Source: Bacillus siamensis KCTC 13613 (lineage in GTDB: Bacteria > Bacillota > Bacilli > Bacillales > Bacillaceae). From it: a stretch of DNA of 64,000 nt. The position numbers and the translations under genes were made by a program. The first letter of the stretch is position 1. Every line of letters starts with the position of its first letter. The stretch covers positions 248,001 to 312,000 of the forward strand of contig NZ_AJVF01000039.1 of NCBI RefSeq assembly GCF_000262045.1, in the 5' to 3' direction. The notes below the pieces were generated by a model. The model was given only the letters and a program-made list of their open reading frames with translations. It was not told where the DNA came from and ran no database searches. Below are positions 38,065 to 48,202 of the stretch, piece after piece.

Positions 38065-39351
38065 ATGTCAGCCAACCCGCTTTCTAAAAGCAATCAGAAA
38101 GACGAAGAAAAAGAAGTTCTTGATTTGTTCCTGTCAACACAATCGATCATAAAAGAGGCCCTGCGCAAACTGGGCTATCCTGACAATATGTATGACCTGA
38201 TGAAAGAGCCGATGCGGCTTTTGACCGTCCGCATTCCGGTCAAAATGGACAATGGATCAGTACAGGTTTTCACGGGCTACCGCTCGCAGCACAATGACGC
38301 TGTCGGCCCGACAAAAGGGGGCGTGCGGTTTCACCCGGAAGTCAGTGAGGAAGAGGTCAAGGCGCTTTCCATCTGGATGACCTTAAAATGCGGCATCACA
38401 AACCTTCCTTACGGGGGCGGAAAAGGCGGCATCATCTGTGATCCGCGGACAATGTCTTTCGGTGAACTGGAACGGCTGAGCCGCGGATATGTGCGGGCGA
38501 TCAGCCAGATTGTCGGTCCGACAAAGGATATTCCGGCTCCCGACGTATATACCAACTCGCAGATTATGGCTTGGATGATGGACGAATACAGCCGCCTGAG
38601 AGAATTTGATTCACCGGGATTCATTACGGGCAAACCGATCGTTCTCGGCGGTTCACAAGGGCGGGAAACAGCGACCGCGCAAGGCGTCACGATTTGTATT
38701 GAGGAAGCCGTTAAGAAAAAAGGGATTCCATTGGAAAATGCGCGCATCATCATTCAGGGGTTCGGAAATGCGGGGAGCTTTCTCGCTAAATTTATGCATG
38801 ACGCCGGCGCCAAGGTGATCGGCATCTCAGACGCTCATGGCGCTTTGTATGATCCTGACGGCCTTGACGTTAATTACTTGTTGGATAAGCGGGACAGCTT
38901 CGGCACGGTGACGAATCTCTTCTCAGATATCATAACGAACCGGGAGCTGCTGGAGAAAGACTGTGATATTCTCGTGCCTGCCGCAATCTCCAATCAGATT
39001 ACAGCTGAAAACGCCCATCACATTAAAGCCTCAATCATTGTGGAAGCGGCGAACGGGCCGACAACGATAGACGCCACGAAAATTCTGAATGAAAGAGGCG
39101 TGCTTCTCGTGCCGGATATTTTGGCAAGCGCCGGCGGCGTGACGGTATCTTATTTTGAATGGGTGCAAAATAATCAAGGCTTTTACTGGTCTGAGGAGGA
39201 AGTCGCCGGAAAACTGCGCAGCGTCATGGTGAATTCGTTTGAATCCATTTATCAGACAGCGCATACCCACAAAGTCGATATGCGCTTGGCCGCCTATATG
39301 ACGGGCATCAGAAAGTCGGCTGAAGCGGCCCGATTCCGCGGCTGGGTATAA
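38065..39351 (+). CDS. rocG: Catabolic NAD-glutamate dehydrogenase RocG
   Basis: 428-residue hexameric glutamate dehydrogenase that deaminates glutamate to 2-oxoglutarate in arginine, ornithine and proline catabolism. Substrate-site GPTKGGVRFHPEV, LKCGITNLPYGGGKGGI with the catalytic Lys, PAPDVYTNSQIMAWMMDEYS, and Rossmann motif IIQGFGNAGSFLAK. In B. subtilis RocG also binds and inactivates GltC. GudB is the paralogue alternative, but the sigma-L promoter and rocA neighbour settle it as rocG. Confidence 0.97.
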   Translation: MSANPLSKSNQKDEEKEVLDLFLSTQSIIKEALRKLGYPDNMYDLMKEPMRLLTVRIPVKMDNGSVQVFTGYRSQHNDAVGPTKGGVRFHPEVSEEEVKALSIWMTLKCGITNLPYGGGKGGIICDPRTMSFGELERLSRGYVRAISQIVGPTKDIPAPDVYTNSQIMAWMMDEYSRLREFDSPGFITGKPIVLGGSQGRETATAQGVTICIEEAVKKKGIPLENARIIIQGFGNAGSFLAKFMHDAGAKVIGISDAHGALYDPDGLDVNYLLDKRDSFGTVTNLFSDIITNRELLEKDCDILVPAAISNQITAENAHHIKASIIVEAANGPTTIDATKILNERGVLLVPDILASAGGVTVSYFEWVQNNQGFYWSEEEVAGKLRSVMVNSFESIYQTAHTHKVDMRLAAYMTGIRKSAEAARFRGWV

Positions 39352-39356
39352 GGGTG

Positions 39357-39414
39357 ATCTGCAAAAATATTTTACGTCTTTTATATAGGAGATCGCAAAA
39401 TTTCTTTGCATTAC
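39357..39414. promoter_or_regulatory. Two RocR-type boxes between rocG and rocA
   Basis: Two imperfect palindromes, TGCAAAAATATTTTACG at about 39359-39375 and CGCAAAATTTCTTTGCAT at about 39395-39412. Both resemble the ATGCAAAA/TTTTGCAT half-sites bound by RocR. In B. subtilis the same element serves as upstream site for rocABC and downstream activating sequence for rocG. Confidence 0.75.
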
Positions 39415-39470
39415 TGAATGCAGCCGACAGATTCAGACAAGCTTCGTCTGCTTTCGGCTAATTGTTATGC

Positions 39471-39486
39471 TGGTATGCTTCTTGCA
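39471..39486 (+). promoter_or_regulatory. Sigma-L (-24/-12) promoter of rocABC
   Basis: TGGTATGCTTCTTGCA, with GG and GC separated by ten bases, 49 bases before the rocA start. Confidence 0.92.
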
Positions 39487-39534
39487 TCTTCATAAAGCGT
39501 GAGCACACATTACAAAATACAGGGAGGAATTCTA

Positions 39535-41082
39535 ATGACAGTTTCATACGCACACGAACCATTTACAAATTTTCAGGAAGAGACAAATAAACAATCGTTT
39601 CAAAAAGCGCTTGCTTATGTGAATTCACAGCTCGGCAAGCATTATCCGCTTATCATCAACGGTGAAGTGATTGAGACGGATAAAAAGATCATTTCCGTCA
39701 ATCCGGCAGATAAAAAAGAAATAATCGGCTCTGTATCGGCGGCCGGAAAAGAACATGCGGAAAAGGCCATGCAGGCTGCGCTGCAGACATTTCAAACATG
39801 GAAAAAAGTACGGCCGGAACACCGTGCGAATGTGCTGTTTAAAGCGGCGGCGATCATCCGCAGAAGAAAGCATGAATTCTCCGCGTATCTAGTGAAAGAA
39901 GCCGGAAAACCGTGGAAGGAAGCGGATGCGGATACGGCGGAAGCGATCGACTTTTTAGAGTATTATGCCCGTCAGATGCTGAAGCTGAAAGACGGTTCCC
40001 CTGTAAAGAGCCGTGACGGAGAATATAATCAGTATCATTATGAGCCGCTTGGGGTGGGGATCGTCATTTCTCCATTCAACTTCCCGCTTGCGATCATGGC
40101 CGGAACGGCGGCAGCAGCCATCGTAACAGGCAATACGATACTGCTGAAACCGGCGGATGCGGCGCCTGTCGTGGCGGCGAAATTCGTTGAAGTGATGAAG
40201 GAAGCGGGCCTGCCGGACGGCGTGCTCCAATTCATACCGGGCGACGGAGGAGAAATCGGCGACTACCTGGTTGAGCATCCGAAAACGAGATTTGTGTCGT
40301 TTACAGGCTCCCGCGCGGTCGGATGCCGCATTTATGAACGAGCCGCAAAAGTGCAGCCGGGCCAAAAATGGCTGAAACGGGTCATCGCCGAAATGGGCGG
40401 AAAAGATACGGTGCTTGTAGACAGAGATGCTGATCTTGATCTTGCCGCTTCCTCAATTGTGTATTCCGCCTTCGGATTTTCAGGCCAAAAATGTTCAGCC
40501 GGTTCCCGTGCGGTGATTCATCAGGACGTCTATGATGAAGTTGTCGAAAAAGCCGTCGCTTTAACGAAGTCACTCACTGTCGGAAGTCCGGAAGATTTTG
40601 ATACATACATGGGGCCTGTCATCCATGAAGCGTCTTATAATAAAGTCATGAAGTATATCGAAATCGGCAAAACAGAAGGAAAGCTTCTGACGGGAGGCGA
40701 AGGTGATGATTCGAAAGGATATTTTATTCAGCCGACCATTTTTGCGGATGTTGATGAAAACGCCCGCCTGATGCAGGAGGAAATTTTCGGGCCGGTCGTC
40801 GCGATCTCAAAAGCCCGGGATTTCGACCATATGCTTGAGATCGCCAATAATACGGATTACGGACTGACAGGTGCACTGTTATCGAAAACCCGCGCGCACA
40901 TTGAACGCGCCCGTGAAGATTTTCACGTCGGAAATCTATACTTCAACCGCGGCTGTACCGGAGCGATTGTCGGATACCAGCCGTTCGGCGGCTTCAATAT
41001 GTCAGGAACGGATTCAAAAGCCGGGGGACCTGACTATCTGATTCTTCATATGCAGGCGAAAACAACGTCTGAAGCCTATTAA
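39535..41082 (+). CDS. rocA: 1-pyrroline-5-carboxylate dehydrogenase RocA
   Basis: 515-residue aldehyde dehydrogenase that oxidises P5C/glutamate semialdehyde to glutamate with [44 protein letters not shown], the catalytic Glu in AEMGGKDT and the nucleophile Cys in [10 protein letters not shown] are visible; the C-terminus is [19 protein letters not shown]. The ATG at 39535 follows AGGGAGGA; an upstream extension lacks a site. First gene of rocABC. Confidence 0.97.
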   Translation: MTVSYAHEPFTNFQEETNKQSFQKALAYVNSQLGKHYPLIINGEVIETDKKIISVNPADKKEIIGSVSAAGKEHAEKAMQAALQTFQTWKKVRPEHRANVLFKAAAIIRRRKHEFSAYLVKEAGKPWKEADADTAEAIDFLEYYARQMLKLKDGSPVKSRDGEYNQYHYEPLGVGIVISPFNFPLAIMAGTAAAAIVTGNTILLKPADAAPVVAAKFVEVMKEAGLPDGVLQFIPGDGGEIGDYLVEHPKTRFVSFTGSRAVGCRIYERAAKVQPGQKWLKRVIAEMGGKDTVLVDRDADLDLAASSIVYSAFGFSGQKCSAGSRAVIHQDVYDEVVEKAVALTKSLTVGSPEDFDTYMGPVIHEASYNKVMKYIEIGKTEGKLLTGGEGDDSKGYFIQPTIFADVDENARLMQEEIFGPVVAISKARDFDHMLEIANNTDYGLTGALLSKTRAHIERAREDFHVGNLYFNRGCTGAIVGYQPFGGFNMSGTDSKAGGPDYLILHMQAKTTSEAY

Positions 41083-41090
41083 TCTTTCGG

Positions 41091-41125
41091 AAATAGCGCG
41101 ATGAAAAAAGAGTCGCGCTATTTTC
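41091..41125 (+). terminator. Strong hairpin between rocA and rocB
   Basis: AAATAGCGCGA / TCGCGCTATTT perfect 11-base stem, followed by TTCTC rather than a long T run. It may partially terminate or set mRNA stability between rocA and rocBC. Confidence 0.65.
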
Positions 41126-41152
41126 TCTATATGAGGGTAAGGGGGATGGAAC

Positions 41153-42835
41153 ATGTATCAGCAGCTCAGCAAGATGCTTCCGGAGGAGAAAATAGAAGCC
41201 ATTACGAAATCACTGGTGGCGTTAAACAGCATCAACGGCACATTGGGAGAAGGAAAAAAAGCCGACTATATCAAAGATATGATCAAGAGCTTTCCCTACT
41301 TTCAGGAAAACCCGTCACATGTGTGGGAGCAGGCGATTCCTGAGGACCCTTACGGCCGCAAGAATATCTTCGCGTTTATTGAAGGAAACGGTGACAGCCT
41401 GAATATGGTCATTTATCACGCTCATCTTGATACGGTCGGCATAGAAGACTTCGGCCCTTTAAAAGAGATCGCTTTTGATTCCGATCGTCTCGCGGAATAT
41501 TTCTCAAGCTATGAATTTGATCGGGACGTGCAGCGGGACGCCCGCTCAGGCGAGTGGATGTTCGGAAGGGGTTCTGTTGATATGCAGAGCGGTATTGCCG
41601 TTCATCTCACCAATCTGCTTCACTTTTCTGAACGGTGCGATCAGCTGCCGGGCCATATTCTGTTCATGGCAAACCCGGATGAAGAAAGCCAGCACTCCGG
41701 CATTTTAACGAGCATTTCTGAATTAAAACGGCTGAAACAAGAAAAGCAGCTTCGATATTTAGCAGCGATTAATAACGACTTCATCACCCCGCTGTATGAA
41801 GGTGACACGACAAGGTACATCTATACGGGCGCGGCAGGGAAGCTTTTGCCTTGCTTTGCGATTTACGGGCGGGAGGTGCATGTCGGTGATACGCTGTCCG
41901 GCATCGATCCGAATTTGATCGCCTCAGAAATCACCAGAAGAATCCACAACAATATTCATATGGCGGAAAACATTGAAGGGGAGCTTGTGCTGCCGCCGAC
42001 CTGCCTCTACCAGCGTGACAACAAGGAAGCGTATAACGTGCAGACCGCCGTCAGCAGCCATGTCTATTTTAATTACTTTATTTACGAAAAAACCGCCAAA
42101 GAAGTCATGGATCAGCTGACTGCCGTGGCTGAGGAAGCCTGTAAAGAGACAGAACAAAAATTATCTGATTATTATGACGAATACTGTGAGAGAACGAGCC
42201 TCCCGAAAAAAGACATCACATGGAACGTTCAAGTGTACAGTCTGGAAGATTACTTGAAAAGGCTGAGAAGCCGCGGCATCGACCCTGCGCAGTGTATAGA
42301 GCAGGCATTTAAAACATATGAACATCTTGAACTGCGGATGAGATGCTTTAAAGCCGTCGAGGAACTGCAAAAACTGGATCCTGAGCAGGGCGCCAAGGTT
42401 ATTATTTTTTATGCGCCGCCTTACCTTCCGCACAATTATCTGAAGAAAGAGAGCACGCGGGACCGGCTTTTGCAGCATGTCATTCAAGAAGCCGTTGATA
42501 AAACAGCGGCGTCAACGGGGGAAACATTCATCTTTAAAAAGTTTTTCCCTTATTTAGCGGACGGAAGCTTTTTATCGCTGCATGAAACAGACGCGGAGGT
42601 CGCCGCCTTTACCGATAATTTTCCGGGTTGGGATGTCATCGGGACGATTCCTTTTAAAGAAATAAGGGAATTAAATATTCCGTCAGTCAATATGGGGGTA
42701 TACGGCAAGGATGGCCATAAATGGACGGAACGGGTGTATAAACCGTACACATTCCATGTTCTGCCGAAACTCATTCAGCAGACGACGCTGCACCTTTTGC
42801 ACAGCTATCGATTAGACATACGCACAAACGGCTGA
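41153..42835 (+). CDS. rocB: RocB, M20-family hydrolase-like protein of arginine catabolism
   Basis: 560 residues. It belongs to the M20/M28 metallopeptidase superfamily: IYHAHLDTVG with metal His and Asp, GRGSVDMQSGIA with the bridging Asp, and MANPDEESQHSG with the metal/catalytic Glu pair. The segment length and the insertions are those of Bacillus RocB, whose exact reaction in arginine or citrulline use is not established. AAGGGGGATGG before the ATG. Confidence 0.94.
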   Translation: MYQQLSKMLPEEKIEAITKSLVALNSINGTLGEGKKADYIKDMIKSFPYFQENPSHVWEQAIPEDPYGRKNIFAFIEGNGDSLNMVIYHAHLDTVGIEDFGPLKEIAFDSDRLAEYFSSYEFDRDVQRDARSGEWMFGRGSVDMQSGIAVHLTNLLHFSERCDQLPGHILFMANPDEESQHSGILTSISELKRLKQEKQLRYLAAINNDFITPLYEGDTTRYIYTGAAGKLLPCFAIYGREVHVGDTLSGIDPNLIASEITRRIHNNIHMAENIEGELVLPPTCLYQRDNKEAYNVQTAVSSHVYFNYFIYEKTAKEVMDQLTAVAEEACKETEQKLSDYYDEYCERTSLPKKDITWNVQVYSLEDYLKRLRSRGIDPAQCIEQAFKTYEHLELRMRCFKAVEELQKLDPEQGAKVIIFYAPPYLPHNYLKKESTRDRLLQHVIQEAVDKTAASTGETFIFKKFFPYLADGSFLSLHETDAEVAAFTDNFPGWDVIGTIPFKEIRELNIPSVNMGVYGKDGHKWTERVYKPYTFHVLPKLIQQTTLHLLHSYRLDIRTNG

Positions 42836-42859
42836 CATAACGGAATAAGGGGGATGTAT

Positions 42860-44278
42860 ATGCAGGGAGATACCAATCAAAATGAATTGCAGCGTACGAT
42901 GAAGGGCCGGCATTTGTTTATGATCGCACTCGGCGGCGTGATCGGGACGGGGCTGTTTCTGGGCTCCGGTTTTACGATTAGTGAAGCGGGACCAATCGGC
43001 GCGATATTGGCTTATGTGATCGGCGGATTTTTAATGTATCTGGTGATGCTTTGTTTGGGGGAGCTTGCAGTCGCCATGCCGGTCGCAGGATCATTTCAGG
43101 CGTATGCGGCAAAGTTTCTCGGGCCGTCTACTGGTTTTACGATCGGGTGGATGTACGCATTCAGCTGGGCCAATACAGTGGGGCTTGAGCTGACGTCGGC
43201 GGGGATTTTAATGCAGCGGTGGTTTCCGGCCGTTCCGATTTGGGTGTGGTGCCTTGTATTCGGTGTCGTCATTTTCTCCATTAATGCGCTGTCGGCACGA
43301 AGTTTTGCGGAAATGGAATTTTGGTTTTCCAGCGTCAAGGTTATGGCTATTGTATTATTTATTATTCTCGGCTGCGCTGCCGTATTCGGCTTTGTCGGTT
43401 TTAACGGCGGGCAGACAGCGCCGTATCTGTCAAACTTTACGACGGACAAAGGGCTTTTCCCGAACGGGGCTCAGGCCGTGCTGTTTACGCTTGTCATGGT
43501 GAATTTTTCATTCCAAGGAACCGAACTGGTCGGAATCGCCTCGGGAGAAAGCGAAAATCCGGAAAAGACGCTTCCCCGCTCAATCCGAAACGTCATATGG
43601 CGCACGCTGTTTTTCTTCGTGCTGGCGATGTTTGTTCTCGTGTCCATTTTGCCGTACCAAACGGCAGGGGTCATCGAAAGCCCGTTTGTGGCTGTGCTGG
43701 ATAAAATCGGTGTTCCGTACGCGGCTGACATCATGAACTTTGTCATTCTGACCGCCATGCTGTCGGTGGCGAACTCCGGGCTGTACGCTTCGTCCAGAAT
43801 GATGTGGTCTCTATCAAAAAGTAAAATGGGCCCCGCTTCCTTAACAAAACTGACGAAAAAAGGCGTGCCTCTGAAAGCACTGTCCATCACCATCGCCATC
43901 TCAGGTTTATCCCTGCTGACAAGTGTAGTCGCGGCTGAAACGGTGTATGTGTGGCTCATTTCCATCTCGGGTATGATTACCGTCGTCGCGTGGATGTCAA
44001 TCTGCGCTTCACAATTCGTTTTCCGGAGACGCTTTCTGGCTGAAGGAGGAAATCTGAAAGACCTGGCATTTAAAACGCCTCTTTATCCGATCGTGCCGAT
44101 TCTCGGATTTTCAGTTTACGGTCTTATCTTAATCAGTCTCATCTTTATTCCGGACCAGCGTATCGGCCTGTACTGCGGCATCCCGCTGATGATCATCTGT
44201 TACGCGTATTACCACTTCGGTATCAAAAAACGCCTGAAACGTGAGCCGGCTTCTTCGGAAAAAGGCGCAGCAGGATAA
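42860..44278 (+). CDS. rocC: Arginine/ornithine permease RocC
   Basis: 472-residue amino acid permease of the APC superfamily with 12 membrane segments. LQRTMKGRHLFMIALGGVIGTGLFLGSGFTI and the EAGPIGAILAYVIGG start are AAT-family signatures, and FQGTELVGIASGESENPEKTLPRSI is the conserved loop. ATG 42860 is preferred (AAGGGGG seven bases upstream); ATG 42854 is the alternative. Last gene of rocABC; RocE is the close paralogue. Confidence 0.94.
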   Translation: MQGDTNQNELQRTMKGRHLFMIALGGVIGTGLFLGSGFTISEAGPIGAILAYVIGGFLMYLVMLCLGELAVAMPVAGSFQAYAAKFLGPSTGFTIGWMYAFSWANTVGLELTSAGILMQRWFPAVPIWVWCLVFGVVIFSINALSARSFAEMEFWFSSVKVMAIVLFIILGCAAVFGFVGFNGGQTAPYLSNFTTDKGLFPNGAQAVLFTLVMVNFSFQGTELVGIASGESENPEKTLPRSIRNVIWRTLFFFVLAMFVLVSILPYQTAGVIESPFVAVLDKIGVPYAADIMNFVILTAMLSVANSGLYASSRMMWSLSKSKMGPASLTKLTKKGVPLKALSITIAISGLSLLTSVVAAETVYVWLISISGMITVVAWMSICASQFVFRRRFLAEGGNLKDLAFKTPLYPIVPILGFSVYGLILISLIFIPDQRIGLYCGIPLMIICYAYYHFGIKKRLKREPASSEKGAAG

Positions 44279-44285
44279 GAAAAAA

Positions 44286-44314
44286 AGCCCTCCGTAAAAA
44301 GCGGCGGGCTTTAC
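44286..44314. terminator. Bidirectional terminator after rocC
   Basis: AGCCC and CCG blocks pair with CGG and GGGCT around an AAAAAG loop; the leftward reading has a strong T run (from the A run at 44280-44285). Confidence 0.75.
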
Positions 44315-45513
44315 TTTGTTTTTCGTTTTGCCGACAGCACGTAGGAAAGAACGGCAAAGAGCTGAAAACCGAAAATGCTGACAGCCATCGGCCAGGCGTT
44401 TTCTTCTCCGGCAATACCGACCAGGGGAGCGGCAAGCGCACCGCCAATAAAGGGCAGGAGTCCGAGAAGAGCCGCTGCGCTTCCCGCGCCTTTCTCCTGT
44501 TTCTGCATAGCCAAAGAAAACCCTGTCGTCGTGACGATCCCGACAGAAGAAACAATAATAAATAAAGAAATGCAGACCGCCGTCAGACTCAAACCGAAAG
44601 CAAGCGATAAAAGCAAAGCGATGCTCCCGATGACGGCAATGACCAATCCGGAGACAAACAGCTTCCGTTCATCATGTGTTTTGGCCATCCGTCCCGTCAT
44701 TTGGGTGGCGCATATGATTCCCGCGCCGTTTACGGCAAACAGCAGGCTGAACATTTGCGCCGATACGCCGTAGATGTTTTGCAGCACAAACGGCGACCCG
44801 GCAATATATGCGAACATGCCGGTCATCACAAATGCCTGGCTGAGCGCAAATCCCATAAACATCCTGTCATCGAGCAGGCCGCGAAACGTCATCAGCGTCT
44901 CCCTGAGTCCGCCGTTTGTCCGCCTTTCCGGCGGGAGTGATTCAGGCAATGCCGTAAGCACGGCTGCAAAAATAATACAGCCGATCACCGCCAGCACGAT
45001 AAATACGATTTTCCAGCCGGCAAACTGAAGGATAAATCCCCCTGTAATCGGCGCTAAAATCGGCGCCGCCCCATTGACGAGCATCAGCAATGAGAAAAAA
45101 GCCGTCAATTCTTTTCCGGAATACATATCGCGCGCGGAAGCCCGTGCGATGACAATGCCGGCCGCTCCTGTGAATCCTTGAATAAACCTCATGACAATTA
45201 AAAACGAAACAGAAGGGCTGAAGGCGCATAATAAAGATGCCAGCGTATAAAGCAGCAATGACAGAATCAGCGGTTTCCGGCGCCCGATCATATCACTGAG
45301 CGGTCCGACAACGATCTGGCCGACCGCCAGCCCCAAAAGACAAAACGTCAGGCTCAGCTGCGCAAGGGACGCTGTCGTATGGAGATCGGCCGCCACTTCA
45401 GGCAAAGCGGGCAGATACATATCGAGCGAAAGCGGCCCGAATGAAGCGAGCGTCCCGAGAATCAATACCATGCCGAAGCTTGCGCGGGCGGCCTTTGAAC
45501 CAGCATTATTCAT
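44311..45513 (-). CDS. Bcr/CflA family MFS drug exporter
   Basis: 400-residue, 12-helix major facilitator of the Bcr/CflA (DHA1) type. FGPLSLDMYLPALPEVAADL after the first helix, GQIVVGPLSDMIGRRKPL as motif A, and RFIQGFTGAAGIVIARASARDMY as the motif B/C region are hallmarks. Similar to Bacillus YdgK. The substrate is unknown; bicyclomycin and chloramphenicol-type exporters belong here. The ATG at 45513 has AAGGTGGG at the right spacing; a longer start at 45546 is less likely. Its place beside rocC is not part of the B. subtilis order. Confidence 0.88.
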   Translation of the reverse strand: MNNAGSKAARASFGMVLILGTLASFGPLSLDMYLPALPEVAADLHTTASLAQLSLTFCLLGLAVGQIVVGPLSDMIGRRKPLILSLLLYTLASLLCAFSPSVSFLIVMRFIQGFTGAAGIVIARASARDMYSGKELTAFFSLLMLVNGAAPILAPITGGFILQFAGWKIVFIVLAVIGCIIFAAVLTALPESLPPERRTNGGLRETLMTFRGLLDDRMFMGFALSQAFVMTGMFAYIAGSPFVLQNIYGVSAQMFSLLFAVNGAGIICATQMTGRMAKTHDERKLFVSGLVIAVIGSIALLLSLAFGLSLTAVCISLFIIVSSVGIVTTTGFSLAMQKQEKGAGSAAALLGLLPFIGGALAAPLVGIAGEENAWPMAVSIFGFQLFAVLSYVLSAKRKTK

Positions 45514-45732
45514 TTCATGACCCACCTTAACGAATGATTCTATCACTATAGCATAACCGGAAGGTATATTTTATATCATTTATCGAATATAAAATAAATG
45601 GATTATTTAAAATCTGAATGCAAATAAAAAAACAGAATTTTTTTTCGAATGAAATGTAAAATGGAAAATAAGGATGCTAAACTATGAAATAACAAATGTT
45701 AAAAAGTTTTACGGAGGAAGTGTTCAAAGAGC

Positions 45733-46971
45733 ATGAACAGCAAACAAATCGATCACATCGAAATGAAACGCCGATTTCCGCTCTGTCTCGCGCTTGCTTT
45801 GACATTAGGCGTATTTGCCGCGGGTTCTGAAGAGCTGGTGATTTCCCCGCTGCTTCCGGATTTAGCACGGGCTTTCAGCTCGGATGTCAGTGTGCTGGCG
45901 CTTTCCATCAGTATTTACGGAGTGATGATTTTTATCGGCGCGCCGCTTCTGGTTCCTCTGGGAGATAAATATTCCCGGGAACTCAGCTTGATGGCAGGGC
46001 TGCTTATATTTACGGCCGGCACGGTGATCTGCGCGCTGGCGCACAATCTCTTTTTCTTCTTTCTGGGCAGAGCGCTTTCCGGACTTGCGGCGGGGGCGTT
46101 TGTTCCGACAGCATATGCAGTCGTCGGCGACCGTGTGCCTTATGCGTACCGCGGCAAGGTGATGGGACTGATCGTTTCAAGCTGGTCGCTCGCTTTGATT
46201 TTCGGCGTCCCCATCGGTTCTTTTATCGGCGGTGTTTTGAATTGGCGGTGGACATTTTGGATTTTCGCCCTGATGTCTGTTCTCGTTGCTTCGCTCATTT
46301 TCATTGAGGCGCGCCGCAGCACGGCAGACGGGAACAAAACAGAAGAGGAAAGCGTACGGCAGGCAGGCACCTTCAGGGATGCGCTGAAGGTGCCCCGCGT
46401 CCCTGTATACCTCACGATCACCTTCTGCAACATGATCGGTTTTTACGGCATGTATTCCTTTCTCGGCACATATCTTCACCGCGTGCTGCCGGGGGGAAAT
46501 ACAGCTTCCGGGCTGCTGATCATGGTGTACGGAATCGGTTTTTCCATGAGCGTGTTCACGGGGAAAATCGCAGACAAGGCGGGGAAAATGCGCTCTTTGA
46601 TCGCGGCATTGGCCGTGATCAGCATATGGCTTGCCTGCCTCGCCTATGCGCCGTCATCAATGCCGATTTTGGTCATCGGGTTATTCATCTGGGGCTTGAT
46701 GCAAAGCCTGACGGTGACCTTGCTCAGCACCATTTTAAGCGATTGCTCACATAGCCGCCGCGGCAAAATCATGGCATTTTACAGTCTGGCGTCCAATTTG
46801 GCCGTGACCTTGGGCTCGGCTGTCATGGGTCCGGTCTATGTCGGATACGGATATGCAGCTGTCGGGTTTATCTGTGCGGCCGTCACCCTCATCGGCTTTG
46901 TCCTCAGCGTTTTTGCTTACAGAAGATATGGCAGTTATGAGCATAAGGCCGACCAATCATTGTATCGGTAA
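45733..46971 (+). CDS. ywfA: MFS transporter YwfA
   Basis: 412-residue MFS (DHA1) protein with 12 hydrophobic segments. FAAGSEELVISPLLPDLARAF in helix 1 and GAPLLVPLGDKYSRELSLMAGLLIF as motif A are seen. Length, sequence start and place before bacG match B. subtilis YwfA, of unknown substrate. ACGGAGGAAG is the ribosome site. It converges on bacG with a shared terminator. Confidence 0.85.
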   Translation: MNSKQIDHIEMKRRFPLCLALALTLGVFAAGSEELVISPLLPDLARAFSSDVSVLALSISIYGVMIFIGAPLLVPLGDKYSRELSLMAGLLIFTAGTVICALAHNLFFFFLGRALSGLAAGAFVPTAYAVVGDRVPYAYRGKVMGLIVSSWSLALIFGVPIGSFIGGVLNWRWTFWIFALMSVLVASLIFIEARRSTADGNKTEEESVRQAGTFRDALKVPRVPVYLTITFCNMIGFYGMYSFLGTYLHRVLPGGNTASGLLIMVYGIGFSMSVFTGKIADKAGKMRSLIAALAVISIWLACLAYAPSSMPILVIGLFIWGLMQSLTVTLLSTILSDCSHSRRGKIMAFYSLASNLAVTLGSAVMGPVYVGYGYAAVGFICAAVTLIGFVLSVFAYRRYGSYEHKADQSLYR

Positions 46972-46987
46972 ATAAAGTTTATAAAAA

Positions 46988-47016
46988 ACACCCCGCTGAC
47001 AGCGGGATGTTTTTTT
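46988..47016. terminator. Bidirectional terminator between ywfA and bacG
   Basis: ACACCCCGCTG / CAGCGGGATGT hairpin with T run on the right and A run on the left. Confidence 0.88.
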
Positions 47017-47794
47017 ATATGCTTTTCATGCTTCCGCCGTCGGCCGACACTTGCTGTCCCGTAATATAAGAAGCTTCTTCCGAGGCGAGAAAGGCAGCCA
47101 GCGCCGCGGTTTCTTCGGCGGTTCCGACACGCTTCATCGGAACGTCCGAGGCAATCCGTGCTTCCGCTTCCGCTTCGGAAATTCCGTTTTTCTTCATCAT
47201 GTTCTGCACAAATTTTTGATAACGATCCGTGGCGATAAATCCGGGATTCAGACAGTTGACAGTGATGTGAAAAGGCGCAAGCTGAGTGGCGATATTTTTG
47301 CTGGCATTAATTAAAGCGGCGTTCATCATGCTGTTGGTGAACATGTCGGCGCCGGGTTCTTTCCATAGGTTTCCGACGATATTAATGATTCTGCCGGATT
47401 CGTGCTGCTTCATGATCGCTGCGGCCGTTTTCATAGAGTCGATATAGGCGATTGTTTTATTCGTAAAAGTATTGGTCATATTCTCTATATCACAGTTTTC
47501 AAAGGTATCCGGCGCACCGCCGGGAATGTTGTTGATCAATACATCAAGCCGTCCGCATTTTGATCTGATGTCCTCAAAAATGCCGGTTCTCGTCTTCTGA
47601 TCCGACATATCCCCGGCCAGAACGGTGACGCCCGCGTCCGGATGCTTAGCGAGGATCTCCTCTTTTACCGATTCAATATTTTTGGGAACCCGTGAATTAA
47701 TGACGGTATGAAAGCCATTGTCCGCCAGTTTCAAAGCAATCGCTTTGCCGATCCCCTGACTGGCGCCCATAATAAATGCAGTTCGTTTTGACAA
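47015..47794 (-). CDS. bacG: Bacilysin biosynthesis reductase BacG, stand-alone
   Basis: 259-residue SDR, equal in length and very close in sequence to B. subtilis BacG (YwfH). That enzyme reduces a dihydro-hydroxyphenylpyruvate on the way to the anticapsin part of bacilysin. TAFIMGASQGIGKAIALKLAD is the cofactor motif, NNIPGGAPDTF and VGNLWKEPGADMFTNSMMNAALINASKN follow. The usual catalytic Tyr of YxxxK is not at its place, an oddity also known for BacG. TTG 47794 follows AAAGGGGTG. The other bac genes, expected upstream, are absent from this window, so this gene appears orphaned. Confidence 0.92.
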   Translation of the reverse strand: MSKRTAFIMGASQGIGKAIALKLADNGFHTVINSRVPKNIESVKEEILAKHPDAGVTVLAGDMSDQKTRTGIFEDIRSKCGRLDVLINNIPGGAPDTFENCDIENMTNTFTNKTIAYIDSMKTAAAIMKQHESGRIINIVGNLWKEPGADMFTNSMMNAALINASKNIATQLAPFHITVNCLNPGFIATDRYQKFVQNMMKKNGISEAEAEARIASDVPMKRVGTAEETAALAAFLASEEASYITGQQVSADGGSMKSI

Positions 47795-48202
47795 CTGTCT
47801 GCACCCCTTTACAAAATGGAATCTCCTTAACATCGTAAAAAAAATAATAAAAACAGCAAATCTTATTTAAATTCTGACAAATAAAAAAACCCGCCGGACA
47901 GGCGGGTGGGTGTTACACGTATTGAGGAGTTTAGAACAGAATATATCGATAAATTATATTAAGGGGATTGCAGTTTTAATAAATGAACAAGATTTAGAAT
48001 AATGCTGTTATTTTAAAATAATAAGCGAATTTAACCATAGTTGAAACTAAAATTTCAATAATCAGTATGGTGTCATTTTTTAAATTAAATGAAAAATAGT
48101 TAAAAATACCCTTTTTCTGAAAAAGTCCTTGCTTTAATATATAAAATATTCAAAAAATAAACCAGTGAAGAGAATGAAGAATTAAAAAGGAGGTTAGTTT
48201 TA
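47795..48202. other. AT-rich junction between bacG and the bacteriocin-like cluster
   Basis: About 400 bases, mostly AT. Besides the leftward terminator (47883-47907) no gene is seen on either strand. Composition changes sharply at about 47910, marking the edge of imported DNA. A good ribosome site (AAAAAGGAGG) ends the region for the next gene. Confidence 0.5.
47883..47907 (-). terminator. Leftward terminator without a gene
   Basis: ACCCGCC / GGCGGGT stem with five-base loop; read leftward it is followed by six U. No leftward gene ends here now, so it is probably the terminator of a lost gene, plausibly bacF, which precedes bacG in B. subtilis. Confidence 0.75.

Noticed and set aside
44311-46971. 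Two adjacent MFS exporters as a bacilysin self-resistance pair
   Set aside because: BacE is the known bacilysin exporter and neither protein is a clear BacE; ywfA is outside the bac operon and the Bcr/CflA gene has an unknown substrate.
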